In this document: in pieces, positions 1-7,191 of the stretch
Layout: every line of letters begins with the position of its first letter
Numbering within the stretch: position 1 is the stretch's first letter
DNA from: an uncultured Phascolarctobacterium sp.
GTDB taxonomy: Bacteria; Bacillota; Negativicutes; Acidaminococcales; Acidaminococcaceae
Reading direction: 5' to 3'
Length of the DNA stretch: 16,254 nt
Assembly: GCA_900552855.1 (NCBI GenBank)
Contig: USBG01000028.1
Location: 1-16,254, forward strand
Position numbers and translations under genes: made by a program
The notes under the pieces: model-generated
What the model was told of the DNA's origin: nothing
Databases searched by the model: none
The model's input: the letters and a program-made list of their open reading frames with translations, nothing else

Positions 1-423
1 GCCTCTTTTTTGCATAAATACAGCAGATTAGCACCTTTACACTAAGGTGATTGTCATACAATATTATGCGTTATTGATATTTTCTAAGAAAAATTAGTTA
101 AATTTATCCTGATAGCGAGAATGATAGGATTTAGATAGACTATTTTTAACGGATAATTATTGATAAATTTTTACATTTTTTTTACATAAATCTGCTTTGG
201 TTTTTACGCGGAAATATTACAATAAGTCTGCATCTTGCATAGTAAAAATAGGGTGTGGTCTAAAAGTGTCCCGCACTATATGAAGAAAAAGTTTACTTTT
301 GTAAAACTGTAGTAAAATGGTAATGGTTACTGGCGAGTTAATTTTAAGTATAAAAATATAAGACTTAATGATGTGGGTTGCTTGCTTTAACATTAAAAAA
401 TTTCTAATTTTGCTAAAAGAGAC
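1..423. other. Non-coding AT-rich leader region
   Basis: No convincing gene is visible on either strand in this stretch before the transporter promoter. It is strongly AT-rich. It holds a perfect 6-bp inverted repeat (CACCTT 32-37, AAGGTG 44-49, 6-nt loop) without a following T-run, so it looks more like an operator than a terminator. Three GATAG copies lie at 111-115, 123-127 and 134-138. Two small palindromes, TTTAC-TTTT-GTAAA (292-305) and GTAA-TGG-TTAC (320-330), lie further down. The first bases (CTTTTTT) may be the tail of a terminator of an upstream gene. No RNA gene or riboswitch was recognised. Confidence 0.5.
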
Positions 424-453
424 TTGACAAAAGTGATGCTTAGATACTACAAT
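424..453 (+). promoter_or_regulatory. Sigma-A-type promoter of the sugar/G3P-type ABC operon
   Basis: A perfect -35 TTGACA (424-429) is followed after 18 bp by TACAAT (448-453), a 5/6 match to the -10 consensus. The start of transcription would fall near 460, leaving a leader of roughly 117 nt before the binding-protein gene. Just downstream are the palindrome TGAC-AAA-GTCA (481-491) and a second TGACAAA (501-507), positions where a repressor could act. The promoter is read from sequence only. Confidence 0.6.
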
Positions 454-479
454 GAATTTGTTCTAATTGTGAAATAGTT

Positions 480-507
480 GTGACAAAGTCAACCCGGGGG
501 TGACAAA
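480..507 (+). promoter_or_regulatory. Candidate operator with repeated GTGACAAA
   Basis: GTGACAAA occurs at 480-487 and again at 500-507, exactly 20 bp apart, about two helical turns. The first copy is part of the perfect inverted repeat TGAC-AAA-GTCA (481-491). Both lie about 20-50 bp after the inferred transcription start, a position suited to a repressor. The regulator is not in this window. This is inference from pattern only. Confidence 0.35.
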
Positions 508-577
508 AACGTCCCACCATGATGTCCCGGTATATTGGTCATAGTATTTCATTAAAAGTATTGGAGGTATAACAAGG

Positions 578-1882
578 ATGAAATTGAAAAAGATTTTAGC
601 TGCAGGCCTGGTTTCCTTATTTGCTGTTGGCGCTCTGGCTGGCTGTGGTGGCGACAAGAAGGCTGATAAAGCTGGCTCTGGTAAAAAAGTACAAATCGAA
701 TACTGGCACGTTGCTGCAGAAAGCTTTGGCGGCGCAACAGTTAAAGAGCTGGTTGCTGATTTCAACAAAACTCACCCGGATATCGAAGTTATTGAAAAAT
801 ATAACCCTGATATGTACAAAGGCTTGACCCAAAATCTTCAAGCTGCTATGGCTTCTGGCAAGAACCCTGACGTAGTACAAATGGGTTACTCCTTCCTGAA
901 CTATGCAGATGAAAACTTCAAATATACTGACCTGAACGAGGCCTTCAAAAACGCTGGCGATGAAAACTTCATGAAGGACAACTTCCTGCCTAACGTTTTA
1001 GAGCTGGCTCAAACTGAAAGTGGCAAACAAGTAGGTTTACCCTATTCTGTAAGTGTTCCCGTTCTGTTCTACAATCCTGAAATCTTCAAGCAAGCTGGTC
1101 TGGATCCCGAAAATCCGCCTAAAACCTGGAAAGAGGTAACTGAAGCTGCAAAAATTATCAAAGATAAAACTGGTAACACCGGCTTCTTCATGCAAGAATA
1201 TGCTGATAACTGGACTCAACAGGCTTTGATTGAATCTAATGGCGGTCAAATGCTGAAAAAGGTTGACGGCAAAGTTGTTGCAGCTTTCGATACTCCGGAA
1301 TCTGCAGAAGCGTACGAAGTAATTGCTAACATGGTTAAAAATGGCACTGGTCTGCATGCTACCAATGAGGAAGGCTTCCAAGCTTATCTGAGTGGTAAAC
1401 TGGGTATGGTTTGCACCACCATTGGTAAACGTGCTAACTTTGAGAAGAGTGCTAAATTCCCTGTAATGGCAGCACCGTTCCCCGCATTTGAAGGCAAGGA
1501 AGTAAAGGTTCCTGCTGGTGGTAACTTCCTGATGGTATTCTCTAAGGATGCTGAAAAGCAAAAGGCTGCTGTTGAGTTCATCAAATATCTGGAATCTCCT
1601 GCTGCTCTGGCTAAATGGAGTACTGGTACTGGCTATCTGCCGCCTCGCAAGGGTGTAGCTGAAGATCCTAATGGCTTCAAGAAGCTGGTTGATGAAAACA
1701 AAAACATCCAAATGGCTCTGAACATGATGCCTCTGGTTACTAAATGGGCAAGCTTCCCTGGTGCAAATGGTCTGCAAGCTGAACAACTGCTGATTGATGC
1801 TCGTGACATCATCCTGGGCGGTCAAAAGAGTGCTGCAGATGCACTGCATGAAACTGCAGAGAAAATTAACAAATTACTCTAA
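578..1882 (+). CDS. UgpB-like ABC transporter substrate-binding lipoprotein
   Basis: This is the extracellular solute-binding protein of an ABC importer, 434 aa. The first 22 residues form a lipoprotein signal peptide ending in lipobox LAGC (20-23), so Cys23 would be lipidated and the protein tethered to the cytoplasmic membrane. The body is a family 1 binding protein. Segments such as FYNPEIFKQAGLDPENPPKT and the later GTGYLPP resemble E. coli UgpB, the glycerol-3-phosphate binder, more than maltose binders. The start is set by GGAGG at 563-567, 10 bp before the ATG. It is the first gene of a five-gene operon and is separated from the permeases by a hairpin. The substrate is not determined: the UgpB resemblance suggests glycerol-3-phosphate or a phosphodiester, while the downstream isomerase suggests a sugar or polyol. 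Confidence 0.9.
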   Translation: MKLKKILAAGLVSLFAVGALAGCGGDKKADKAGSGKKVQIEYWHVAAESFGGATVKELVADFNKTHPDIEVIEKYNPDMYKGLTQNLQAAMASGKNPDVVQMGYSFLNYADENFKYTDLNEAFKNAGDENFMKDNFLPNVLELAQTESGKQVGLPYSVSVPVLFYNPEIFKQAGLDPENPPKTWKEVTEAAKIIKDKTGNTGFFMQEYADNWTQQALIESNGGQMLKKVDGKVVAAFDTPESAEAYEVIANMVKNGTGLHATNEEGFQAYLSGKLGMVCTTIGKRANFEKSAKFPVMAAPFPAFEGKEVKVPAGGNFLMVFSKDAEKQKAAVEFIKYLESPAALAKWSTGTGYLPPRKGVAEDPNGFKKLVDENKNIQMALNMMPLVTKWASFPGANGLQAEQLLIDARDIILGGQKSAADALHETAEKINKLL

Positions 1883-1928
1883 TTTGTAGCTCATCAGTCT
1901 TTAGGGGCTGAACAATATGTGATTTGCC

Positions 1929-1965
1929 AATACCCCTGGCGAGCTTTTAGCCAGGGGTATTTTTA
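1929..1965 (+). terminator. Intra-operon hairpin (attenuating terminator or mRNA stabiliser)
   Basis: AATACCCCTGGC (1929-1940) pairs perfectly with GCCAGGGGTATT (1950-1961), a 12-bp stem with a 9-nt loop, followed by a short T-run. It sits in the 115-bp gap between the binding-protein gene and the first permease. No obvious new promoter follows, so partial termination or protection of the upstream mRNA 3' end is likely. Either would raise the binding protein above the membrane subunits. Confidence 0.8.
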
Positions 1966-1997
1966 CTGTAAAAAGCTGTAAGCTGAAAGGAGCGCTT

Positions 1998-2876
1998 ATG
2001 CGTAAAAATAATTTAGAGGTTTGCCTCTATCTGCTTCCTGCAGCAGTACTGTTTATAGTGTTCTTTTACTGGCCACTTCTTCAAAATCTCTATTTGAGCT
2101 TCTTTTCCTGGAACATGGTTAGTCCCAATATGAAATTTGTTGGTGTGGAGAACTACATTGAAATTCTCACCACTGCAGAGGTTTTAAAGATACTGCTGAA
2201 CACTGTACTGTTTGTTGGAATTATGCTTATTTTGAACTTTGTTCTGCCATATTTATATTCTTATGTACTCGGCCATTTGGTCCACAAATGGACAGGCTTT
2301 TATCGTTCTGCTTTATTTTTGCCGGCAACACTCTCTTTGGCCGTTGCCAGCATCCTTTTCCTGTGGATTTATAACCCGTTGGCAGGTCCTATCAGTATTG
2401 TTTTAGATAGTGTTGGTATGGAATCTCCTCGTTGGTTCAAAGAAAATTACTTGGTAATTTTTGCCATCTGTACCATTATTGCCTGGAAGGTATTTGGTTA
2501 TAATTTAATCGTAATGCTGGCGGCAATGGTTGCAGTACCTAAGGAAATGATTGAAGCTGCTAAGCTGGAGAATGCCTCTAACTGGGTTATTTTCCGTCAA
2601 ATCATTTTGCCTATGACCTCATCTACAGCGCTGTATGTGTTTACTATAACCGTTGTATTTGGCCTGCAATATGTTCTGGTTCCTGTAAATATGCTTACTC
2701 AGGGCGGTCCTGACCAAGGCAGCTCCAACCTTGTGTATATTATTTATCAATATGCATTTACTTTTTTCCAGACAGGACGCGCTGCAGCCTATGCTGTAAT
2801 TACCATGGTGTGCTATCTTGTCTTCTTAGTGCTGAAGCATAAATATCTGGATAAGAAGGTGTACTATGAAAACTAA
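1998..2876 (+). CDS. ABC sugar/G3P-type transporter permease (UgpA/MalF-like)
   Basis: This is an integral membrane subunit of the importer, 292 aa, with about six hydrophobic segments, the first near residues 10-30 and the last near 262-283. The cytoplasmic coupling loop that docks on the ATPase is visible as EAA at 186-188 followed by an ILP tail. The usual Gly of this loop is replaced (EAAKLENAS), a deviation seen by eye. The length suits the short UgpA-type permeases rather than the longer MalF. AAAGGAG lies 5 bp before the ATG. The 3' end overlaps the next permease gene by 11 bp, indicating translational coupling. It should form the channel as a heterodimer with the next gene product. 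Confidence 0.9.
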   Translation: MRKNNLEVCLYLLPAAVLFIVFFYWPLLQNLYLSFFSWNMVSPNMKFVGVENYIEILTTAEVLKILLNTVLFVGIMLILNFVLPYLYSYVLGHLVHKWTGFYRSALFLPATLSLAVASILFLWIYNPLAGPISIVLDSVGMESPRWFKENYLVIFAICTIIAWKVFGYNLIVMLAAMVAVPKEMIEAAKLENASNWVIFRQIILPMTSSTALYVFTITVVFGLQYVLVPVNMLTQGGPDQGSSNLVYIIYQYAFTFFQTGRAAAYAVITMVCYLVFLVLKHKYLDKKVYYEN

Positions 2877-3702
2877 GCTTGCAGAATTTAAAAACGAATG
2901 GCAATACCACGCCTTATTACTGTTAGCGGTTTTTCTGATGCTGTGGCCCATTATCTTTATGCTGTCCACTTCCTTGAAAACCCTGGACCAGGTATTTGAG
3001 GCAACCTTAAACCCTTTGCCGTTTCCACCAACCTTTGATAACTATATCCTTGTATTAGAGGATTTTCCCTTATTTACTTATATCTGGAATACCTTCTTTA
3101 TTGCTATTGTAGTAACCGTAAGTAAGGCTGCAACTAGTGTTATGGCTGCCTTTGCCTTTGTTTACTATCAATTTAAGGGTAAAGAGGCAATCTTCAACAG
3201 CATGCTGCTGACTTTCTTTATTCCTATTACTGTACTGGTTATGCCTAACTATCTGTTGATGGCTAAATTAGGACTGCTGGATACTCCTTATGGCGTAATG
3301 CTTCCTGGTCTTGTTGACGGTATGGGTATCTTCCTGATGCGTCAGACTATGCGTGGTATTCCTAAGCCTTTACTTGAAGCTGCTGTATTAGATGGTGCTA
3401 AACCACACCAAGTACTGTTTAAGGTTATATTGCCTTTGATTAAGCCTTCTGTACTGGCAATCTCTATTTTGTTCTTTATTAATTCCTGGAATGAATATTT
3501 TTGGCCTCTGCTGATTTTACAGGATAAAATGAATCTTACTCTGCCTCTGGCGTTGCAAATGTTTATTAGTGCCGAAGGTGGTAGTGAATGGGGCGTAGCA
3601 ATGGCTGTTGCAACTCTTACAAGCTTGCCTCCTCTGCTGCTGTATGGCTTCTGTCAAAAATTCATCATCAATACATTTATGCAGGCTGGCGTGAAAGGAT
3701 AA
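2866..3702 (+). CDS. ABC sugar/G3P-type transporter permease (UgpE/MalG-like)
   Basis: This is the second membrane subunit, 278 aa, with about six transmembrane segments. Its coupling loop is canonical, with EAA at 171-173 and the conserved Gly at 177 (EAAVLDGA), followed by ILP. The start codon lies inside the end of the previous gene (11-bp overlap) and has only a weak ribosome-binding site, so translation probably depends on the upstream permease. The C-terminal part has the NSWNEYFWPL pattern typical of the MalG/UgpE side of these transporters. The ATPase gene begins 4 bp after its stop codon. Confidence 0.9.
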   Translation: MKTKLAEFKNEWQYHALLLLAVFLMLWPIIFMLSTSLKTLDQVFEATLNPLPFPPTFDNYILVLEDFPLFTYIWNTFFIAIVVTVSKAATSVMAAFAFVYYQFKGKEAIFNSMLLTFFIPITVLVMPNYLLMAKLGLLDTPYGVMLPGLVDGMGIFLMRQTMRGIPKPLLEAAVLDGAKPHQVLFKVILPLIKPSVLAISILFFINSWNEYFWPLLILQDKMNLTLPLALQMFISAEGGSEWGVAMAVATLTSLPPLLLYGFCQKFIINTFMQAGVKG

Positions 3703-3706
3703 TAAA

Positions 3707-4792
3707 ATGGCAATCGAAAATAGCATTGTTTTTTCTCATGTAGATAAGGCTTATGGAAAAAATGAGCCTGTTGTTAAAGATTTAAATTTGGAAATTAGAA
3801 AAGGCGAGCGTCTGATTTTACTTGGTCCCTCTGGCTGTGGTAAAACAACTACTCTGCGTATGATTGCAGGCTTTGAGGAAATCACCAGAGGCGAGCTTTT
3901 GATGGATGGCAAGGTTGTTAATAATCTTGCTCCCGGTGAACGTAATATTGCAATGGTATTCCAAAGCTATGCTTTGTTCCCGCATCTGACAGTTTGGGAA
4001 AATATTACCTTTGGTCTGCGTCTGCAAAAGCTTCCTGCAGATGAAATCGAAAAGCGTACTCGTATGGCTATGGAAATCCTCCATCTTGAAGGCTATGAAA
4101 ACAAAAAAACTCACGAGCTGTCCGGTGGTCAAAAGCAGCGTGTTGCTCTTTGCCGTGCTTTGGTTAAGCAGTCTCCGTACTTCCTGCTAGATGAGCCTTT
4201 GTCTAATCTGGATGCTAAGCTTCGTCAAAAAGCACGCACCGAGCTTGTTAAAATTCACGAAATGTTTAAGCCTACCATGATTTATGTAACTCATGACCAA
4301 ATTGAAGCTATGACCGTAGCTCAACGTATTGCAGTTATGTATCAAGGCAAAATCCAACAAATTGATACTCCATACAATATTTATCACAATCCTGCCAATG
4401 TATTTGTTGCTACCTTTATCGGCTCTCCTGCAATGAATATCTTGCAAGCTGAGGTTCAGGATGATAAACTTATTGTTGGCAACAGCGTGCTTACTCCGCC
4501 TGCTGAAGTTGTTAAGCTTTTGAAGGGCAGAACCAAGGTACAGTTTGGTCTGCGTCCTGAAGCCTGCACTCCTAAGTTTGAAAAACCGATGGTTAGCGGC
4601 ACTGTTGACTTTATGGAAAACACCGGTAATCTGAAAACTGCCAGCTTAAATCTTGCTACTGGCGAAAGCTTCTATATTCAGGATAGCAATCAGGATGTAC
4701 CTCTGGATAAAGCAGTTGGCTTTGACTTTGACTGGCAGCATGTGTGCCTCTTTGACAGTGAGACCGGTGTTAATTTAGAGGTTGGTGAATAA
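3707..4792 (+). CDS. ABC transporter ATP-binding protein (UgpC/MalK family)
   Basis: This is the cytoplasmic ATPase that powers the importer, 361 aa, the usual length for UgpC/MalK/MsmK proteins. Walker A is GPSGCGKT (40-47), the ABC signature is LSGGQ (138-142), and Walker B ends in LLDEP with Asp162 and Glu163. A switch histidine follows in VTHDQ. Residues from about 240 to the end form the extra TOBE/OB-type domain that distinguishes this group and can take part in regulation in MalK. It lies 4 bp after the second permease and 5 bp before the isomerase gene, so all are co-transcribed. ATPases of this group are sometimes shared between several sugar importers, so its partners may not be limited to this operon. 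Confidence 0.93.
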   Translation: MAIENSIVFSHVDKAYGKNEPVVKDLNLEIRKGERLILLGPSGCGKTTTLRMIAGFEEITRGELLMDGKVVNNLAPGERNIAMVFQSYALFPHLTVWENITFGLRLQKLPADEIEKRTRMAMEILHLEGYENKKTHELSGGQKQRVALCRALVKQSPYFLLDEPLSNLDAKLRQKARTELVKIHEMFKPTMIYVTHDQIEAMTVAQRIAVMYQGKIQQIDTPYNIYHNPANVFVATFIGSPAMNILQAEVQDDKLIVGNSVLTPPAEVVKLLKGRTKVQFGLRPEACTPKFEKPMVSGTVDFMENTGNLKTASLNLATGESFYIQDSNQDVPLDKAVGFDFDWQHVCLFDSETGVNLEVGE

Positions 4793-4797
4793 TTATA

Positions 4798-5553
4798 ATG
4801 CAAGTAACTATTAGTGATTTGTTGTTTCCTGGATTTACCAAATTTCAATTACGTAATCTAAATGAAGCCTATGGTATTGAATTTTTCTACGAGTTTGGCA
4901 AGGATTATTATTGGAATGAAGAATTAGAGGCATGGGGCAAGCGTAGCTTATCCATCCATGGTCCCTGTGTAGCTATTAATCTGGCTGACCCTACTCATAT
5001 TGATTATGTACATGTTTTTAATAAAACCTTTGCTTATGCACAAAAATGCGGAGCAGAATTTGTTGTAGTACATACTAATGAGCTGTGGACTGGTGAAAGA
5101 AAAGCAATTCAGGAAATGGTAATCAAACGCCTAGAGGATATTATGCTTTTGGCAGCAAAATACGATGTTACAGTAGCCATTGAAAATGTAGGACTGCGTA
5201 CAAAGAACAGCGTATTGTTTGATTGGCATGAGTTTGTAAAGCTATTTGAGCGTTTCCCGCAGGCTTGTGCATTGCTGGATGTTGGTCATGCTCATGTAAA
5301 TGGTTGGGATATTCCTAACACAGTTCGTGTATTAGGTGACCGTCTTGTTGCCTGCCATGTTCATGATAATGATGGCAATGGTGATGCTCACTTACCTGTA
5401 GGACAAGGTAATGTTGACTGGAACGGCTATTTTGATGCTGTTAAAGAATGTGCTCCCAATGCCGTACAGGTTATGGAATACTGCTGTGGCTTTGCTGATA
5501 CTGCAGCATTAGAAGCCCATTTAGATGAGCTGAAAAAAGAATATAGCTTATAA
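4798..5553 (+). CDS. Sugar phosphate isomerase/epimerase family protein (TIM barrel)
   Basis: This is a 251-aa protein of the xylose-isomerase-like/AP-endonuclease-2 fold, probably a metal-dependent cytoplasmic isomerase or epimerase. The expected barrel motifs appear in order: VVVHT, then IENVG with Glu129, then LDVGHAH with Asp161 and His164, then CHVHDNDG with His187 and His189, then VMEYC with Glu227. These acidic and histidine residues match the usual divalent-metal and substrate ligands of the family. It is the last gene of the transporter operon, starting 5 bp after the ATPase gene, and is followed by a strong terminator. The context points to the first catabolic step for the imported compound. 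The fold covers hydroxypyruvate isomerases, inosose-related enzymes and hexulose epimerases, and the sequence alone does not choose between them. Confidence 0.8.
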   Translation: MQVTISDLLFPGFTKFQLRNLNEAYGIEFFYEFGKDYYWNEELEAWGKRSLSIHGPCVAINLADPTHIDYVHVFNKTFAYAQKCGAEFVVVHTNELWTGERKAIQEMVIKRLEDIMLLAAKYDVTVAIENVGLRTKNSVLFDWHEFVKLFERFPQACALLDVGHAHVNGWDIPNTVRVLGDRLVACHVHDNDGNGDAHLPVGQGNVDWNGYFDAVKECAPNAVQVMEYCCGFADTAALEAHLDELKKEYSL

Positions 5554-5564
5554 TGACAATTTTT

Positions 5565-5597
5565 AACCTGCCTGACCAATCGGTTAGGCAGGTTTTT
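5565..5597 (+). terminator. Rho-independent terminator of the ABC operon
   Basis: AACCTGCCT (5565-5573) pairs with AGGCAGGTT (5586-5594). The stem continues inward through four more pairs (one G-U) to the tetraloop AATC, and a T-run to 5597 follows. It lies 12 bp after the isomerase stop codon. Confidence 0.9.
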
Positions 5598-5711
5598 GTA
5601 GTAAAATTTAACTTTATTGCACACTTGAATAATAACAGATTACGCATCTGTGATATTTGCAATCATAATATATGCATAATTTACTTAATAAAATAGTTTA
5701 TTTATAATTCT

Positions 5712-5753
5712 ATGGCGTATGTGCTTTTTTTCTTTACCTTCATGGCGTATAAT
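5712..5753 (+). promoter_or_regulatory. Promoter and repeated element before the lipase gene
   Basis: A perfect -10 hexamer TATAAT (5748-5753) lies 41 bp before the lipase ATG. The -35 region is only a T-rich stretch, so an activator may be needed. ATGGCGTAT occurs twice, at 5712-5720 and 5742-5750, spaced 30 bp apart (about three helical turns), and the second copy overlaps the -10. This arrangement is typical of a regulator-binding site. A 5-bp inverted repeat CTGCA/TGCAG (5764-5778) lies in the short leader. Confidence 0.5.
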
Positions 5754-5794
5754 AGAAGCTAAGCTGCATATGGTGCAGTATGGAGGACGAATAA

Positions 5795-7180
5795 ATGAAG
5801 AAAATATTAACTTCAATTATGTTTTTTATGTATAGCTTGCTTATGGTATTGCCGGTATCTGCAGGTAGCCTTAGTGTAAGTCAGTCTTATATTGATAATT
5901 ATTTTACAACAATTGCGGCAGCATCCTGCGTAGGCGTATATTTGCCAGACAAATCCAGTGAATTTAGTTATTTGCGTAGCTATGGTTGGGATATTCATCC
6001 GCAAGTGGCTACTGATGGCAAGGTGGAAACTAATTTTGCAATTGCGGAAAATTATTTTCCTGAGGTTGGCAAGCGTGTTTTTTTAGTAACCTTTAGAGGT
6101 AGTGCCTCTGGTGGAGACTGGAAACAAAATTTTAAAACAAATCAGGTTCGATTTGAAGGAAACACTATTGCCGCTATGGAAGCAGCCGCTAAGATGGATG
6201 TTCCTGATAAATATCCGGCGGTACATGCTGGTTTTAATGAATACGTGCTTTCAATGATGAAGAACTCTGTTTTAGATGCTAATGGCAATTTTCGCAGTGT
6301 TTTTAAAAAGGCAATGGAAGAACCGGATACATATTTAGTAATTACTGGCCATAGCTTAGGCGGTGCTGCTGCCACTCTTTTAGGAGAGCGATTAGTGAGC
6401 CTTGGCATGCCTAAGGACCGCTTTATGGTTATTACCTTTGGTGCTCCTGCGGTGGGTAATGCAGCCTTTGCAGAGCAATATGGAGATAAAATTCGCTTGC
6501 TGCGTATTTCTAACCGCAAGGACCCTGTGCCTGGAAGCTTGCAAACATTTTTTGGCGGTTATAAGCAGTTTGGTGAGAAAATCAACTACAGTATGACCTC
6601 TAAAATTAGTAATGTGCAGCATGATATGACCATGTACTTTGATTATAGTGTTAATCAGCTTTATAAAAGCCTTGATGCAGAAATTGCAGCAGGTCGTTTA
6701 CAGCCATTGCCTAAATCTAAAGAAACAGCAGGTGTTCCTAAGGTTGCTTTATGGGTTGCAGCTCCTGAAAAGCTTGACTATGTAGCCTATGTAACAGATA
6801 TTAAGCGTATGCTGACGGATGAATACAGACGTGTGTTGCCGTCATACGTTGTTCTAGATGAGGAGCTGCGTGTTTCTCCTGGTGATATGGATAATATGGA
6901 GATTAAAAGCCGTTTAGCAGGTGCTGATTATATTGTTGTTTGTGGTTTTGATGGTCGTCGCTCCCGTGAACAGAAATTTTGGTATTTAGAGCTGCAGCAA
7001 AGTATTTTTACTGCAGATGGAAAAATGCTGAGTATGGCAAGCTTTGGCAAAAAGGTGCAGCCTGGCATTGGCAATATTCAGGCAGCAGGCGAAAACTTTG
7101 TTGAGGCAAAGGCGGAGCTACATAAACAGCTACCATTTGTTATTATGCAGCAATCACCTAAAATTCAAGTCAGAGGTTAG
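5795..7180 (+). CDS. Secreted class-3 (fungal-type) lipase with extra C-terminal domain
   Basis: This is a 461-aa exported alpha/beta hydrolase. Residues 1-23 form a signal peptide with a likely cleavage after VSA. The lipase domain shows FRGS (100-103, oxyanion side), the nucleophile elbow GHSLGG (185-190, Ser187), a likely catalytic Asp243 in NRKDPVPG and a likely His276 in VQHDM. Together these make a full Ser-Asp-His triad typical of the Lipase_3 family, which hydrolyses acylglycerols or related esters. From about residue 314 a second alpha/beta region of about 140 aa follows that is not part of the lipase core. GGAGG lies 8 bp before the ATG. The uracil-DNA glycosylase gene follows at once. 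The natural substrate is unknown, and the lipid-hydrolase role is family inference. Confidence 0.82.
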   Translation: MKKILTSIMFFMYSLLMVLPVSAGSLSVSQSYIDNYFTTIAAASCVGVYLPDKSSEFSYLRSYGWDIHPQVATDGKVETNFAIAENYFPEVGKRVFLVTFRGSASGGDWKQNFKTNQVRFEGNTIAAMEAAAKMDVPDKYPAVHAGFNEYVLSMMKNSVLDANGNFRSVFKKAMEEPDTYLVITGHSLGGAAATLLGERLVSLGMPKDRFMVITFGAPAVGNAAFAEQYGDKIRLLRISNRKDPVPGSLQTFFGGYKQFGEKINYSMTSKISNVQHDMTMYFDYSVNQLYKSLDAEIAAGRLQPLPKSKETAGVPKVALWVAAPEKLDYVAYVTDIKRMLTDEYRRVLPSYVVLDEELRVSPGDMDNMEIKSRLAGADYIVVCGFDGRRSREQKFWYLELQQSIFTADGKMLSMASFGKKVQPGIGNIQAAGENFVEAKAELHKQLPFVIMQQSPKIQVRG

Positions 7181-7191
7181 GAGTGAACGCT

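Noticed and set aside
250..285. Sequence GTCTAAAAGTGTCCCGC resembling an insertion-sequence end.
   Set aside because: No matching inverted copy, target duplication or transposase is present in the window, so a remnant cannot be supported.
1..577. Possible tRNA, riboswitch or small protein gene in the leader.
   Set aside because: No cloverleaf, known riboswitch core or open frame with a ribosome-binding site could be seen.
1037..1849. Long open frame on the minus strand inside the binding-protein gene.
   Set aside because: It is the antisense shadow of a clear family 1 binding protein. Its translation is Cys/Phe/Ser-rich without recognisable motifs and has no ribosome-binding site.
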